Shown here one piece after another: positions 23,994 through 31,294 of a stretch of DNA of 39,647 bases (its first letter is position 1; every line of letters begins with the position of its first letter). The stretch comes from an uncultured Eubacterium sp. Its GTDB lineage: Bacteria; Bacillota; Clostridia; Oscillospirales; Acutalibacteraceae. The DNA lies in the NCBI GenBank assembly GCA_900542875.1, contig UQPH01000011.1, positions 1-39,647 on the forward strand, written 5' to 3'. Position numbers and translations under genes: made by a program. The notes under the pieces were generated by a model that saw only the letters and a program-made list of their open reading frames with translations, did no database searches and was not told the origin of the DNA.

Positions 23994-25390
23994 GCGAAAA
24001 GACAAAGCAACTTAAAGAAATGCTGTTTAATAAAAAGGAAAACGGCATTGACTTTATGACTGATGATGAATTAAAGGAATGTGACGATTTTTGCGAGGGC
24101 TACAAGGAATTTTTGGGCTCGTGCAAGACGGAGCGTGAGGTTGCCGCTTGGGTTGAGGAACTTGCTCAGGCTAACGGTTTTCAGAAGTTTGACGAGTTCG
24201 GCGACACTCTTGAACCGGGCGAAAAGGTATATTATATGAACAGAGGCAAGGCTGTTATTCTCTGCGTTAAGGGCAAGAGAAGCATTAAGGACGGCGTGCG
24301 AATTTCCGCCGCACATATTGACAGTCCACGCCTTGATTTGAAGCAATGCCCTGTATACGAGCAGGAGGGTCTCGGCTTCTTTAAGACTCATTATTACGGC
24401 GGAATTAAAAAGTATCAGTGGACCGCTATTCCGCTTTCGCTTCACGGCAGAATTTGCAAAAATGACGGCACCTTTGTTGATGTTCGTCTCGGCGAGGAGC
24501 AGGGCGAGCCTAAGTTTTGTATTACCGATATTCTTCCTCATCTCGGAGCAGAGCAGATGACTCGTAAGGCTAACGAACTTGTTAAGGGCGAGGAACTTAA
24601 TGTTGTAATCGGTTCAAGACCGTTTAAGGATGACGAGGAGAGCGAGAGAATTAAGCTCAATCTTCTGTCGCTTCTTTATGAAAAGTACGGAATTGTTGAG
24701 CGTGATTTTCTTTCTGCCGAACTTGAACTTGTGCCTGCTTTTACGGTGGACGATATCGGATTTGACAGAAGTTTAATCGGCGGCTACGGTCACGATGACA
24801 GGGTTTGCTCATATCCTGCACTTCAGGCGATTCTTAATATAGACGACGCTCCCGAGTATACGGCAATTACCGTTCTTACCGATAAAGAGGAGACAGGCTC
24901 CGACGGAAATACCGGTCTTAATTCTTCTTATCTCAAATACTTTATTGAGGATTTGGCTCGTCTTGAGGGCTACGAGGGCAGAGATGTTTTGCGCAACTCA
25001 AAGTGCCTGAGTGCCGATGTTAATGCGGCATATGACCCCACATGGTCATCTGTATTCGAGAAGAATAATGCAAGCTTTATCAACAACGGCGTGTGCGTAA
25101 CCAAGTTTACCGGTGCAAGAGGAAAGAGCGGAACAAGCGACGCATCGGCTGAATTTTGCAGTTGGGTTAAGACCTTGCTTGAGGAAAACGGTGTCCTTTG
25201 GCAGACGGGCGAACTCGGCAAAGTTGACGGCGGAGGCGGCGGAACCGTTGCCATGTATATAGCGAACATGGATGTTGATACCATTGATGTCGGCGTTCCC
25301 GTTCTTTCTATGCATTCACCGTATGAACTCGTTGCAAAGGTTGATGTATATATGGCATATAAGGCATTTTTGACCTTCTTTACTAAGTAA
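23990..25390 (+). CDS. M18 family zinc aminopeptidase
   Basis: 466-residue M18 (aspartyl/leucine-type) metallo-aminopeptidase, a cytoplasmic dodecameric enzyme trimming N-terminal residues from peptides. The metal and catalytic residues are all visible: His109 in AAHIDSPRLD, Asp269/270 in GYGHDDRV, Glu300-Glu301 in DKEETGSDG, Asp343 in SADVNAAYDP and His442 in SMHSPYE. Domain order is intact and length is normal. Start ATG at 23990 with GGAGG 7 nt upstream, overlapping the previous stop. Followed after 1 bp by the RlmA-type gene. Confidence 0.94.
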   Translation: MSEKTKQLKEMLFNKKENGIDFMTDDELKECDDFCEGYKEFLGSCKTEREVAAWVEELAQANGFQKFDEFGDTLEPGEKVYYMNRGKAVILCVKGKRSIKDGVRISAAHIDSPRLDLKQCPVYEQEGLGFFKTHYYGGIKKYQWTAIPLSLHGRICKNDGTFVDVRLGEEQGEPKFCITDILPHLGAEQMTRKANELVKGEELNVVIGSRPFKDDEESERIKLNLLSLLYEKYGIVERDFLSAELELVPAFTVDDIGFDRSLIGGYGHDDRVCSYPALQAILNIDDAPEYTAITVLTDKEETGSDGNTGLNSSYLKYFIEDLARLEGYEGRDVLRNSKCLSADVNAAYDPTWSSVFEKNNASFINNGVCVTKFTGARGKSGTSDASAEFCSWVKTLLEENGVLWQTGELGKVDGGGGGTVAMYIANMDVDTIDVGVPVLSMHSPYELVAKVDVYMAYKAFLTFFTK

Positions 25391-25391
25391 G

Positions 25392-26156
25392 ATGATTTTA
25401 ATCTGTCCAAAATGCAAAACCGAATTAACGCAAATTGACAATTCGCTGAGATGCGAAAATAACCACTCCTTTGATATTTCAAGGGATGGTTATGTCAATC
25501 TGCTTATGTCGCAGAAAAGCGGCGACAAAATCGGCGACAGCAGAGCCTCCGCCCACGCAAGGCATTCGTTTCTTTCTAAGGGATATTACGAATGTCTTAA
25601 AAAAGCAATAGGCGAGCGAATGAGCGGCACGGTGCTTGATATATGCTGCGGCGAGGGATATTATGATACATACGGCGGCGAACTTTACGGCTTTGATATA
25701 AGCAAGGAAATGGTGCGACTGGCAAAAAAGAGTAATAAAAGCGGCAATTATTTTGTCGCCAATCTTTCGCATATACCGATTAAGAGTGAGAGCATAGACA
25801 CGGCGGTGCACCTTTTTGCTCCGTTTAACGAGTCGGAGTTTTTTCGTGTGCTTAAAACCAGCGGTACTCTTTACAGTGTTATACCGGGCGAAAATCATCT
25901 GTGGGAGATGAAAGAGCGCCTTTACGATAAGCCGTATAAAAACGATGAAAAGCCGCCGAAAACGGAAAAACTGACTCTTGTTTCGAAAACAAAAATAACC
26001 GATACGGTGAATATCGGTGAGGATGATTTGAAAGAACTGTTTTCTATGACGCCGTATTTTTACCGTACTTCCGAGGAAAACAAGAAAAGGCTTGACGGCG
26101 TCGGCGATACGGCGCTTACAGTCGATTTCGTTATTCTTGAATACAAAAAACAATAA
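25392..26156 (+). CDS. rlmA: RlmA-type 23S rRNA (guanine-N1) methyltransferase
   Basis: 254 residues. The N-terminal zinc ribbon has Cys5, Cys8, Cys21 and His25, the same spacing as E. coli RlmA, followed by the family string RDGYVNLL. The SAM-binding motif is VLDICCGEGYY (81-91), then LYGFDISKEMV. RlmA enzymes methylate a single G in hairpin 35 of 23S rRNA (G745 in RlmA(I), G748 in RlmA(II)); in Gram-positive bacteria the RlmA(II) form can affect macrolide (tylosin-type) sensitivity. Which G is modified here cannot be told. The ribosome site is weak and the ATG is 1 bp after the upstream stop, so it is likely coupled. Last gene before a terminator. Confidence 0.88.
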   Translation: MILICPKCKTELTQIDNSLRCENNHSFDISRDGYVNLLMSQKSGDKIGDSRASAHARHSFLSKGYYECLKKAIGERMSGTVLDICCGEGYYDTYGGELYGFDISKEMVRLAKKSNKSGNYFVANLSHIPIKSESIDTAVHLFAPFNESEFFRVLKTSGTLYSVIPGENHLWEMKERLYDKPYKNDEKPPKTEKLTLVSKTKITDTVNIGEDDLKELFSMTPYFYRTSEENKKRLDGVGDTALTVDFVILEYKKQ

Positions 26157-26175
26157 TATTATAATGATTAAATTT

Positions 26176-26206
26176 AGCTGTCGTGCTTGGGCACGGCGGC
26201 TTTTTT
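26176..26206 (+). terminator. Terminator of the DUF951-prfA-...-rlmA operon
   Basis: An uninterrupted 11-bp stem (two G-T pairs), AGCTGTCGTGC with GCACGGCGGCT, a 4-nt loop TTGG, then TTTTTT. Confidence 0.88.
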
Positions 26207-26311
26207 ATTTTTTACTCATATTTTACATTGGTTGATTTTGTTCTTAACAAAGCGGCGTTATAAAGGTTGTAAAGACAGAAAGGAAAATGATTAAAAGCAG
26301 GTGAAGAATTT

Positions 26312-26515
26312 ATGAAAAATAATATGTTGGTTTTGGCTTTTGCAATACTGTGTGAGATTGCGGGAAAAATAATGATAAATCATTATTGCGGACACATAAC
26401 CCTTTTGGAATTTGGCGGATATTTGCTTTGCAGCGTAGGTGCTGCGGTTGTTATTTGTCTTGCGGCCGTTGTGATTGTGACAAGGAGAGAGGAAAAGTAT
26501 GAAAGAAAAAATTGA
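26312..26515 (+). CDS. Small two-helix membrane protein heading the GtrA operon
   Basis: 67 residues with two hydrophobic segments (about 5-25 and 33-58) separated by a short NHYCGHITLLE loop, and a basic/charged C-terminus (TRREEKYERKN). No family recognised. AGGTGAAG precedes the ATG by about 7 nt. The last 17 nt overlap the following GtrA gene in another frame, so the two are probably translated together; it could be a small subunit or regulator of the GtrA proteins. The gap before it (26207-26311) holds a weakly defined promoter at best. Confidence 0.7.
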   Translation: MKNNMLVLAFAILCEIAGKIMINHYCGHITLLEFGGYLLCSVGAAVVICLAAVVIVTRREEKYERKN

Positions 26516-27011
26516 GACTTTTACATTAAAGCATAAGGAACTTTGGAAGTTTATCAAATTTACATTTACGGGTGCGAGTACCTCCGTGCTTGAACTTGCG
26601 GTGTTTATGTTTTTGCAGTATGTCACCTTTAAGTCGCTCAATGAAGTGCCTGTAACGGACAGTCCGTTTCTCGCATTTCTCGGAATAGAGTATAAGGGAT
26701 ATTTGTATTCATATGCGATTTCTGCTACAATCGGATATGCGGCAGCTTATGTTATGAACAGAAAACTGACATTTCAGGCTGACAATAATCCTGTTTTTTC
26801 AACAGTGGTTTATGTGATTATGGTAGCGGGAACGATTTTGTTCAATACGTGGTTCGGCGCTTATCTCGGTACTATAATAAAAAATAACGGCTGGGATAAT
26901 GCAGTTGTTGAGATGATAGTGAAGATTATCGTTATGACCGTTCCAACCCTTTGGACTTATCCTCTTAACAGATTTGTAATACACAGAAAGCGTGAGATTG
27001 AAACTGTATGA
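26499..27011 (+). CDS. GtrA-like membrane protein
   Basis: 170 residues of the GtrA (PF04138-type) family, with four membrane segments at about 20-42, 66-86, 100-120 and 134-155. The family includes proposed flippases for polyprenyl-phosphate-linked sugars in O-antigen and teichoic acid glycosylation. Typical features: WKFIKFTFTGASTSVLELAV at the start, GYAAAYVMNRKLTF after helix 2, and the end PTLWTYPLNRFVIHR. Preceded by GAGAGG. It overlaps the next gene by 4 nt (ATGA). Its neighbour has a very similar GtrA domain, so this is a tandem duplication; the two could form a heterodimer. Confidence 0.88.
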   Translation: MKEKIETFTLKHKELWKFIKFTFTGASTSVLELAVFMFLQYVTFKSLNEVPVTDSPFLAFLGIEYKGYLYSYAISATIGYAAAYVMNRKLTFQADNNPVFSTVVYVIMVAGTILFNTWFGAYLGTIIKNNGWDNAVVEMIVKIIVMTVPTLWTYPLNRFVIHRKREIETV

Positions 27012-28336
27012 CCGAGCAATTTGTCAAAAAGCATGCAGAACTTTGGAAATTTATAAAATTCAACATTTCTGTTTTAGTGACCTCTGCGATTGATATACTG
27101 TCTTATTTGGTGCTGTTGTATTTTGTGTTCAAAAGCTGTAACGGCGTTGAACTAGGCGACAATGCTCTGCTGTCGCTGCTGGGCATAAGATATAAGGGAT
27201 ATTTATATTCCTATCTAATATCTACCGCCTTGGGCTATATAAGCGCATATCTTATTAACCGCAGGGTTACGTTTCATTCGGATGTAAATCCGCTTTACAG
27301 TTCTGTGCTGTATATTGTGCTTGCGGTGTTTAATATACTTGTGAGTTCTTATATCGGCTCTGTTTTCGGTACATATATGTCGATTCATAATATGTCAAAC
27401 CCGATAACGGAGATTATATCAAAGTTTGTTATTATCAACATACCGACCCTTTGGACATATCCGCTCGAGAGGTATGTTATACAGATAAATAAACCGAAGA
27501 AGAAAACAGTTATTCGCTACATAGCAAGCGATCTTGACGGTACGCTTATAAGCAGTGATAACGAAGTCTCCGAGGAAAACCTCGATGCAATAGACAGAAT
27601 GCATAATGCGCTCGTGCGTTTCATTGTTTTGACGGGCAGAACTCTTTACGAGGTGCCGCTCGAACTCAGGCACAATGACAGCATAGACTATATAATCTAC
27701 TCGAACGGAGTGGGCATATGGGACAGAAAAAGAGGATTGCTGAAAAATAATTTTATAGATGATGAAAAGGCAAAAAAGGTTTTTGAAATTCTGAGTGAAT
27801 ACGATACTTTTACAGAAATATATTCGGGCGGCAGACCGTATGTCGACGCTTCAAAATTTGACTTAGAGCATTTTTTGTATTATAAAATAGATAAGGGATT
27901 TATTCCCGAAATGAACAAAAGCAGGGTAAAAATACCGAGCCTGCGAAAAATAATTGATGACAGTAATGATAAGGTCGAAATGTTTGATGTCTTTTTCAGA
28001 TATGAAAAAGAAAGGCAGGAATGCCTTAAACGGCTGAAAAATGATTTTGACGATTTGTTCGTTACTTCATCAATGAGCAATAACCTGGAGATTGTACGAG
28101 CCGGAAATTCAAAGGGCAATACTTTGATTGAATTTTGCAATAAAATGGGTATAGATATAAAATCCGTGACGGTGCTCGGCGATAGCAGAAACGATATTTC
28201 CGCTTTTGAAACGGACGCAAAAGGCTATGCCGTAGCGAATGCATGCGATGAACTTAAAAATTTGGCGGATAAGGTTATATGCTCAAATGACGAAAATGTG
28301 ATGAGATTTATGGAGAGGGAAACGGTTTATGAGTAA
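27008..28336 (+). CDS. GtrA membrane domain fused to a Cof-type HAD phosphatase
   Basis: 442 residues. Residues about 10-160 are a GtrA domain with four membrane segments that parallels the protein upstream (WKFIKF start, GYISAYLINRRVTF, PTLWTYPLERYVI). Residues about 168-442 form a HAD-IIB (Cof-like) hydrolase: motif I DLDGT (175-179), motif II VLTGRT (207-212), a basic residue in NSKGNTL (Lys369) and motif IV GDSRND (391-396). HAD-IIB enzymes dephosphorylate sugar phosphates and similar small molecules. By the usual topology the phosphatase would be cytoplasmic. The fusion suggests that phosphate removal is coupled to movement of a lipid-linked or phosphorylated substrate. The ribosome site is weak, so expression depends on the upstream gene; it overlaps the MBL gene by 8 nt. 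Confidence 0.9.
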   Translation: MTEQFVKKHAELWKFIKFNISVLVTSAIDILSYLVLLYFVFKSCNGVELGDNALLSLLGIRYKGYLYSYLISTALGYISAYLINRRVTFHSDVNPLYSSVLYIVLAVFNILVSSYIGSVFGTYMSIHNMSNPITEIISKFVIINIPTLWTYPLERYVIQINKPKKKTVIRYIASDLDGTLISSDNEVSEENLDAIDRMHNALVRFIVLTGRTLYEVPLELRHNDSIDYIIYSNGVGIWDRKRGLLKNNFIDDEKAKKVFEILSEYDTFTEIYSGGRPYVDASKFDLEHFLYYKIDKGFIPEMNKSRVKIPSLRKIIDDSNDKVEMFDVFFRYEKERQECLKRLKNDFDDLFVTSSMSNNLEIVRAGNSKGNTLIEFCNKMGIDIKSVTVLGDSRNDISAFETDAKGYAVANACDELKNLADKVICSNDENVMRFMERETVYE

Positions 28337-29180
28337 TGCAATACACTTTTTGAATACGGGAGCAGGTGACTGCATTATTCTTGAGAGCAATAATCATTTT
28401 GCGATGATTGACTGTGCAGAGGATACCGAATATCCCGCAGATAAGCCGCACTTAAAAGCTAAAGGATATGAAAACGAGATACTTGATTATCTCCTGAAAA
28501 ACTGCGCCGATGAAAACGGTAAGGTTAATCTTGATTTTGTGCTCGGCACTCATGCTCATAGCGACCACATAGGCGGCTTTGATACGATTATTTCTGACGC
28601 ACGCATCAATGTCGGCAATGCTTATCTTAAACCGTATGACGATAAGGATACCTTTATTTACGAGCGTGTGAGATGGGATAACGATATTGTTTATTCGCAG
28701 ATGAAAAACGCTCTCGAATCAAGAGGCGTTCCCATTATTGAGAGTTTTGAGAAAAAGCAGATAATGCTCGGTGAGTTCAAACTTAACTTTATAAACGGCG
28801 AGCGTAAAAAACATATTTTTAAGTACGGTGAAAATGTCGACAGCGTAGGCGTGATTTTGGATTTTAGGGATTTTAGGGCTTATTTTGCGGGCGATATGAA
28901 TAATAAGGCGCTTGACGAGACGAGGTATGCAAAATATATAGGCAGAGTAGATTTGCTTAAAGTGGGTCACCACGGCTATCCGTATTCGACTACGGCAGGC
29001 TTTCTTAAAAAACTTATGCCGAAATATGCCGTTGTCTGCAATAGCAAAAAGAGAGTTTATTCACATATTAAGTTTAAGTTGAAAAATATTTCAAAGTCAA
29101 AAATTTATTGCACCGTCGACTCAAACGGAGTAAAGGTCGTTCTTGACGACGGAGTAAAACTCATTGAAAATATAATGTGA
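28329..29180 (+). CDS. MBL-fold hydrolase, ComEC/Rec2-like
   Basis: 283-residue metallo-beta-lactamase-fold protein resembling the soluble C-terminal domain of ComEC. It has no signal peptide. Metal-binding motifs: THAHSDH (74-80), AGD (187-189) and KVGHHGYPYST (211-221). Early FLNTGAGDCIIL and MIDCAE fit the family (usually VGQGD...ID.G). Members include nucleases, phosphodiesterases and lactonases, so the substrate is open. It lacks the membrane parts of ComEC, so a DNA-uptake role is not supported. A good ribosome site (GGAGAGGG) lies inside the previous gene. The next gene starts 4 bp after its stop. Confidence 0.85.
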   Translation: MSNAIHFLNTGAGDCIILESNNHFAMIDCAEDTEYPADKPHLKAKGYENEILDYLLKNCADENGKVNLDFVLGTHAHSDHIGGFDTIISDARINVGNAYLKPYDDKDTFIYERVRWDNDIVYSQMKNALESRGVPIIESFEKKQIMLGEFKLNFINGERKKHIFKYGENVDSVGVILDFRDFRAYFAGDMNNKALDETRYAKYIGRVDLLKVGHHGYPYSTTAGFLKKLMPKYAVVCNSKKRVYSHIKFKLKNISKSKIYCTVDSNGVKVVLDDGVKLIENIM

Positions 29181-29184
29181 TATT

Positions 29185-30294
29185 ATGAAATACAACATTA
29201 ACGGAAAATTTAAGATAATGCAACTTGCGGACATACAGGAAATTCCGAATGTTTCTGCCGACACCGTTAAATTGATTGACAGAGCACTCGAGGAGGAAAA
29301 ACCTGATTTGGTAGTTCTCACCGGAGACCAAATCAAAGGTTACGGTATGTCTTACGGCAAAAAGAGCGGAAATAAAAAGCAGGAAGTTTTTGATGTTCTG
29401 TCAAAAATTCTTGAGCCGGTTACAAAAAGGGAAATACCCTATGCCGTAACTTTCGGCAACCACGACAGACAGGTCGGAATATCCAACAAAGAGCAGTTTT
29501 GCGATATATATAAAAAAATCGGAAATTGTATCGGCGAGCAGGCTGAGGGTATAGACGGAGGCGGAACATATAATATTCCTATTTATTCCTCCGACGGCAC
29601 GAGGGTTGTTAATAATATTTATCTCTTTGACTCGGGTACGGATGCAAAGGGCGGCGGATATGAGCCGTTTGATACAAAGATTATTGAGTGGTATAAAGCC
29701 ACCCGTGACCGCCTTAAAGAGGAAAACGGCGACTATGTTCCGTCGTTAGTTTTTCAGCACATTCCGATGGACGAATATTATAATGTGCTCAAAAGAGTGC
29801 CTAAGTATACAAAGCACGCAATCAGGGCATACAGAAAGCATAAGGGCGAATATTATGTACTCGGCGATGCTTGCCTTGACGGGGGCAATTTGCTTGAACC
29901 GCCGTCGGTGCCTAACGAGAACACGGGCGAGTTTGACGCAATCAGCGAATTTGGAGATGTCAAGGCTGTGTTTGTGGGTCATGACCATAAAAACAGTTTT
30001 GTCGGCAGATATAAGAATGTTGATTTGGGCTTTACTCAGTCCTGCGGTTTTAACTGCTACGGTAATCGCACCGAAAGAGGTGTTCGTGTCATAGAACTTG
30101 ATGAGAACAGACCCTCAAGATACAGAACATATACGAGAACATACAGAGAATTGGTAGGAAAAAAACTCAGTCGTCCCGTGTTTGATTATATTTCTTATCT
30201 TGCGCCCGAGACCGTGGATGCGGCGATACCGCTCATTGTCCGCACGCTGGGAGTGATTGCGGCATCGGCATTTTTGATTGCGATATTTAAGTAG
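29185..30294 (+). CDS. Metallophosphoesterase with C-terminal membrane anchor
   Basis: 369 residues with a calcineurin-like phosphoesterase domain: LADIQ (14-18), VVLTGDQ (43-49), FGNHDRQ (90-96), QHIP in the middle and VGHDHKNSF towards the end. The first motif normally reads DxH; here it is Asp-Ile-Gln, a change I believe recurs in Dcr2-like bacterial members. The overall form resembles that subgroup. A hydrophobic segment at about 345-367 ends the protein, giving a tail anchor. With no signal peptide the catalytic domain should be cytoplasmic. Last gene of the GtrA operon; its context suggests a membrane-surface phosphate-ester substrate (inference). Confidence 0.87.
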   Translation: MKYNINGKFKIMQLADIQEIPNVSADTVKLIDRALEEEKPDLVVLTGDQIKGYGMSYGKKSGNKKQEVFDVLSKILEPVTKREIPYAVTFGNHDRQVGISNKEQFCDIYKKIGNCIGEQAEGIDGGGTYNIPIYSSDGTRVVNNIYLFDSGTDAKGGGYEPFDTKIIEWYKATRDRLKEENGDYVPSLVFQHIPMDEYYNVLKRVPKYTKHAIRAYRKHKGEYYVLGDACLDGGNLLEPPSVPNENTGEFDAISEFGDVKAVFVGHDHKNSFVGRYKNVDLGFTQSCGFNCYGNRTERGVRVIELDENRPSRYRTYTRTYRELVGKKLSRPVFDYISYLAPETVDAAIPLIVRTLGVIAASAFLIAIFK

Positions 30295-30308
30295 ATAAAT
30301 TCGGTAAG

Positions 30309-30343
30309 ACAGTCGATTTTTGTATTGAAAAATCGGCTGTTTT
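30309..30343 (+). terminator. Terminator of the GtrA operon
   Basis: A 13-bp stem with one G-T pair (30309-30321 with 30328-30340) and a 6-nt loop, followed by TTTT. It lies 15 nt after the phosphoesterase stop and upstream of the TtcA-like start. Confidence 0.75.
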
Positions 30344-30379
30344 GTGTTATATTGTGAAAAAACATTTAAGGACTGTGCT

Positions 30380-31225
30380 ATGGACGAAAATCAAAGAGCA
30401 AGGGATGTTGAACGCAGTATAAATAAAAAATTCCATAAGACAATATGGAGCAGATTTACCGCAGGGATTAACGAATATAATATGATTGAGCCGGGCGACA
30501 AAATCGCCGTGTGCATTTCGGGCGGTAAGGACTCTATGCTTATGGCTAAACTGTTTCAAGAACTGAAAAGGCATAACAAGTTTCCGTTTGAAGTGGTTTA
30601 TCTTGTGATGGACCCGGGATATAATGAGGCAAACAGGCAAAAAATAGAGGATAACGCAAGAATGCTTAATATTCCGATAACTGTTTTTGAGTCGGATATA
30701 TTTGAGTCGGTTGTGCATATAGAAAAATCGCCTTGCTATCTTTGCGCCAGAATGAGAAGGGGTCACCTCTATAATAAAGCAAAAGAACTCGGCTGTAACA
30801 AAATCGCTCTCGGTCACCACTATGATGATGTGATAGAGACCATACTTATGGGTATGCTGTACGGCGGACAGGTGCAAACAATGATGCCAAAACTTCACAG
30901 CACCAATTTTGAGGGTATGGAACTTATTCGCCCTATGTATCTTGTAAGAGAGGATGATATAAAGCATTGGCGTGATTATAATTCGCTTGAATTTTTGCAA
31001 TGTGCTTGCAAATTTACGGAAGCGTGCGCTCAAATGCATGACAATCCCGGTGATGTGTCTAAGCGTCTTGAGGTGAAAAATCTCATTGCTCAGCTCAAAA
31101 AGACTAATCCGCAGGTTGAGAGCAATATATTTAAGAGCGTTTCAAATGTAAATCTCAGCACGGTTATAGCGTATAAAAAGGACGGAATAAAGCATTCGTT
31201 TCTTGATTTTTATGATGAAGAATAA
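30380..31225 (+). CDS. ttcA: TtcA-type tRNA 2-thiolation protein
   Basis: 281 residues of the TtcA/TtuA PP-loop ATPase superfamily. The ATP-pyrophosphatase loop is CISGGKDSM (45-53), followed later by the SPCYLCARMRRGHLY stretch (CxxC then RRG, as in TtcA) and GHHYDDVIETILM; a cluster of Cys at CACKFTEAC lies near the C-terminus. TtcA activates C32 of certain tRNAs with ATP and inserts sulfur using an Fe-S cluster held by three cysteines. I chose the ATG at 30380 (AAGGA upstream); an in-frame GTG 12 codons earlier lies within the preceding terminator region. It stands alone between two terminators and converges with the MATE gene. Confidence 0.88.
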   Translation: MDENQRARDVERSINKKFHKTIWSRFTAGINEYNMIEPGDKIAVCISGGKDSMLMAKLFQELKRHNKFPFEVVYLVMDPGYNEANRQKIEDNARMLNIPITVFESDIFESVVHIEKSPCYLCARMRRGHLYNKAKELGCNKIALGHHYDDVIETILMGMLYGGQVQTMMPKLHSTNFEGMELIRPMYLVREDDIKHWRDYNSLEFLQCACKFTEACAQMHDNPGDVSKRLEVKNLIAQLKKTNPQVESNIFKSVSNVNLSTVIAYKKDGIKHSFLDFYDEE

Positions 31226-31240
31226 ATAGGACTGCATACG

Positions 31241-31280
31241 AAAACGGACATTCTCTGTTACAGAAAATGTCCGTTTTTTT
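31241..31280. terminator. Shared terminator between convergent ttcA-like and MATE genes
   Basis: AAAACGGACATT (31241-31252) pairs with AATGTCCGTTTT (31266-31277), with inner CTCTG/CAGAA. An eight-T tail on the plus strand; on the minus strand AAAA/TTTT arms serve the MATE gene as well. Confidence 0.8.
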
Positions 31281-31294
31281 TATAATTTTGATTT

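Noticed and set aside
26287..26304. Five-codon leader frame MIKSR before the small membrane protein
   Set aside because: Its ribosome site would be too near and its stop simply overlaps the real one; I see no evidence of regulation.
28329..29180. Competence protein ComEC
   Set aside because: Only the MBL domain is present; the membrane channel and OB parts are absent and no other competence gene is near.
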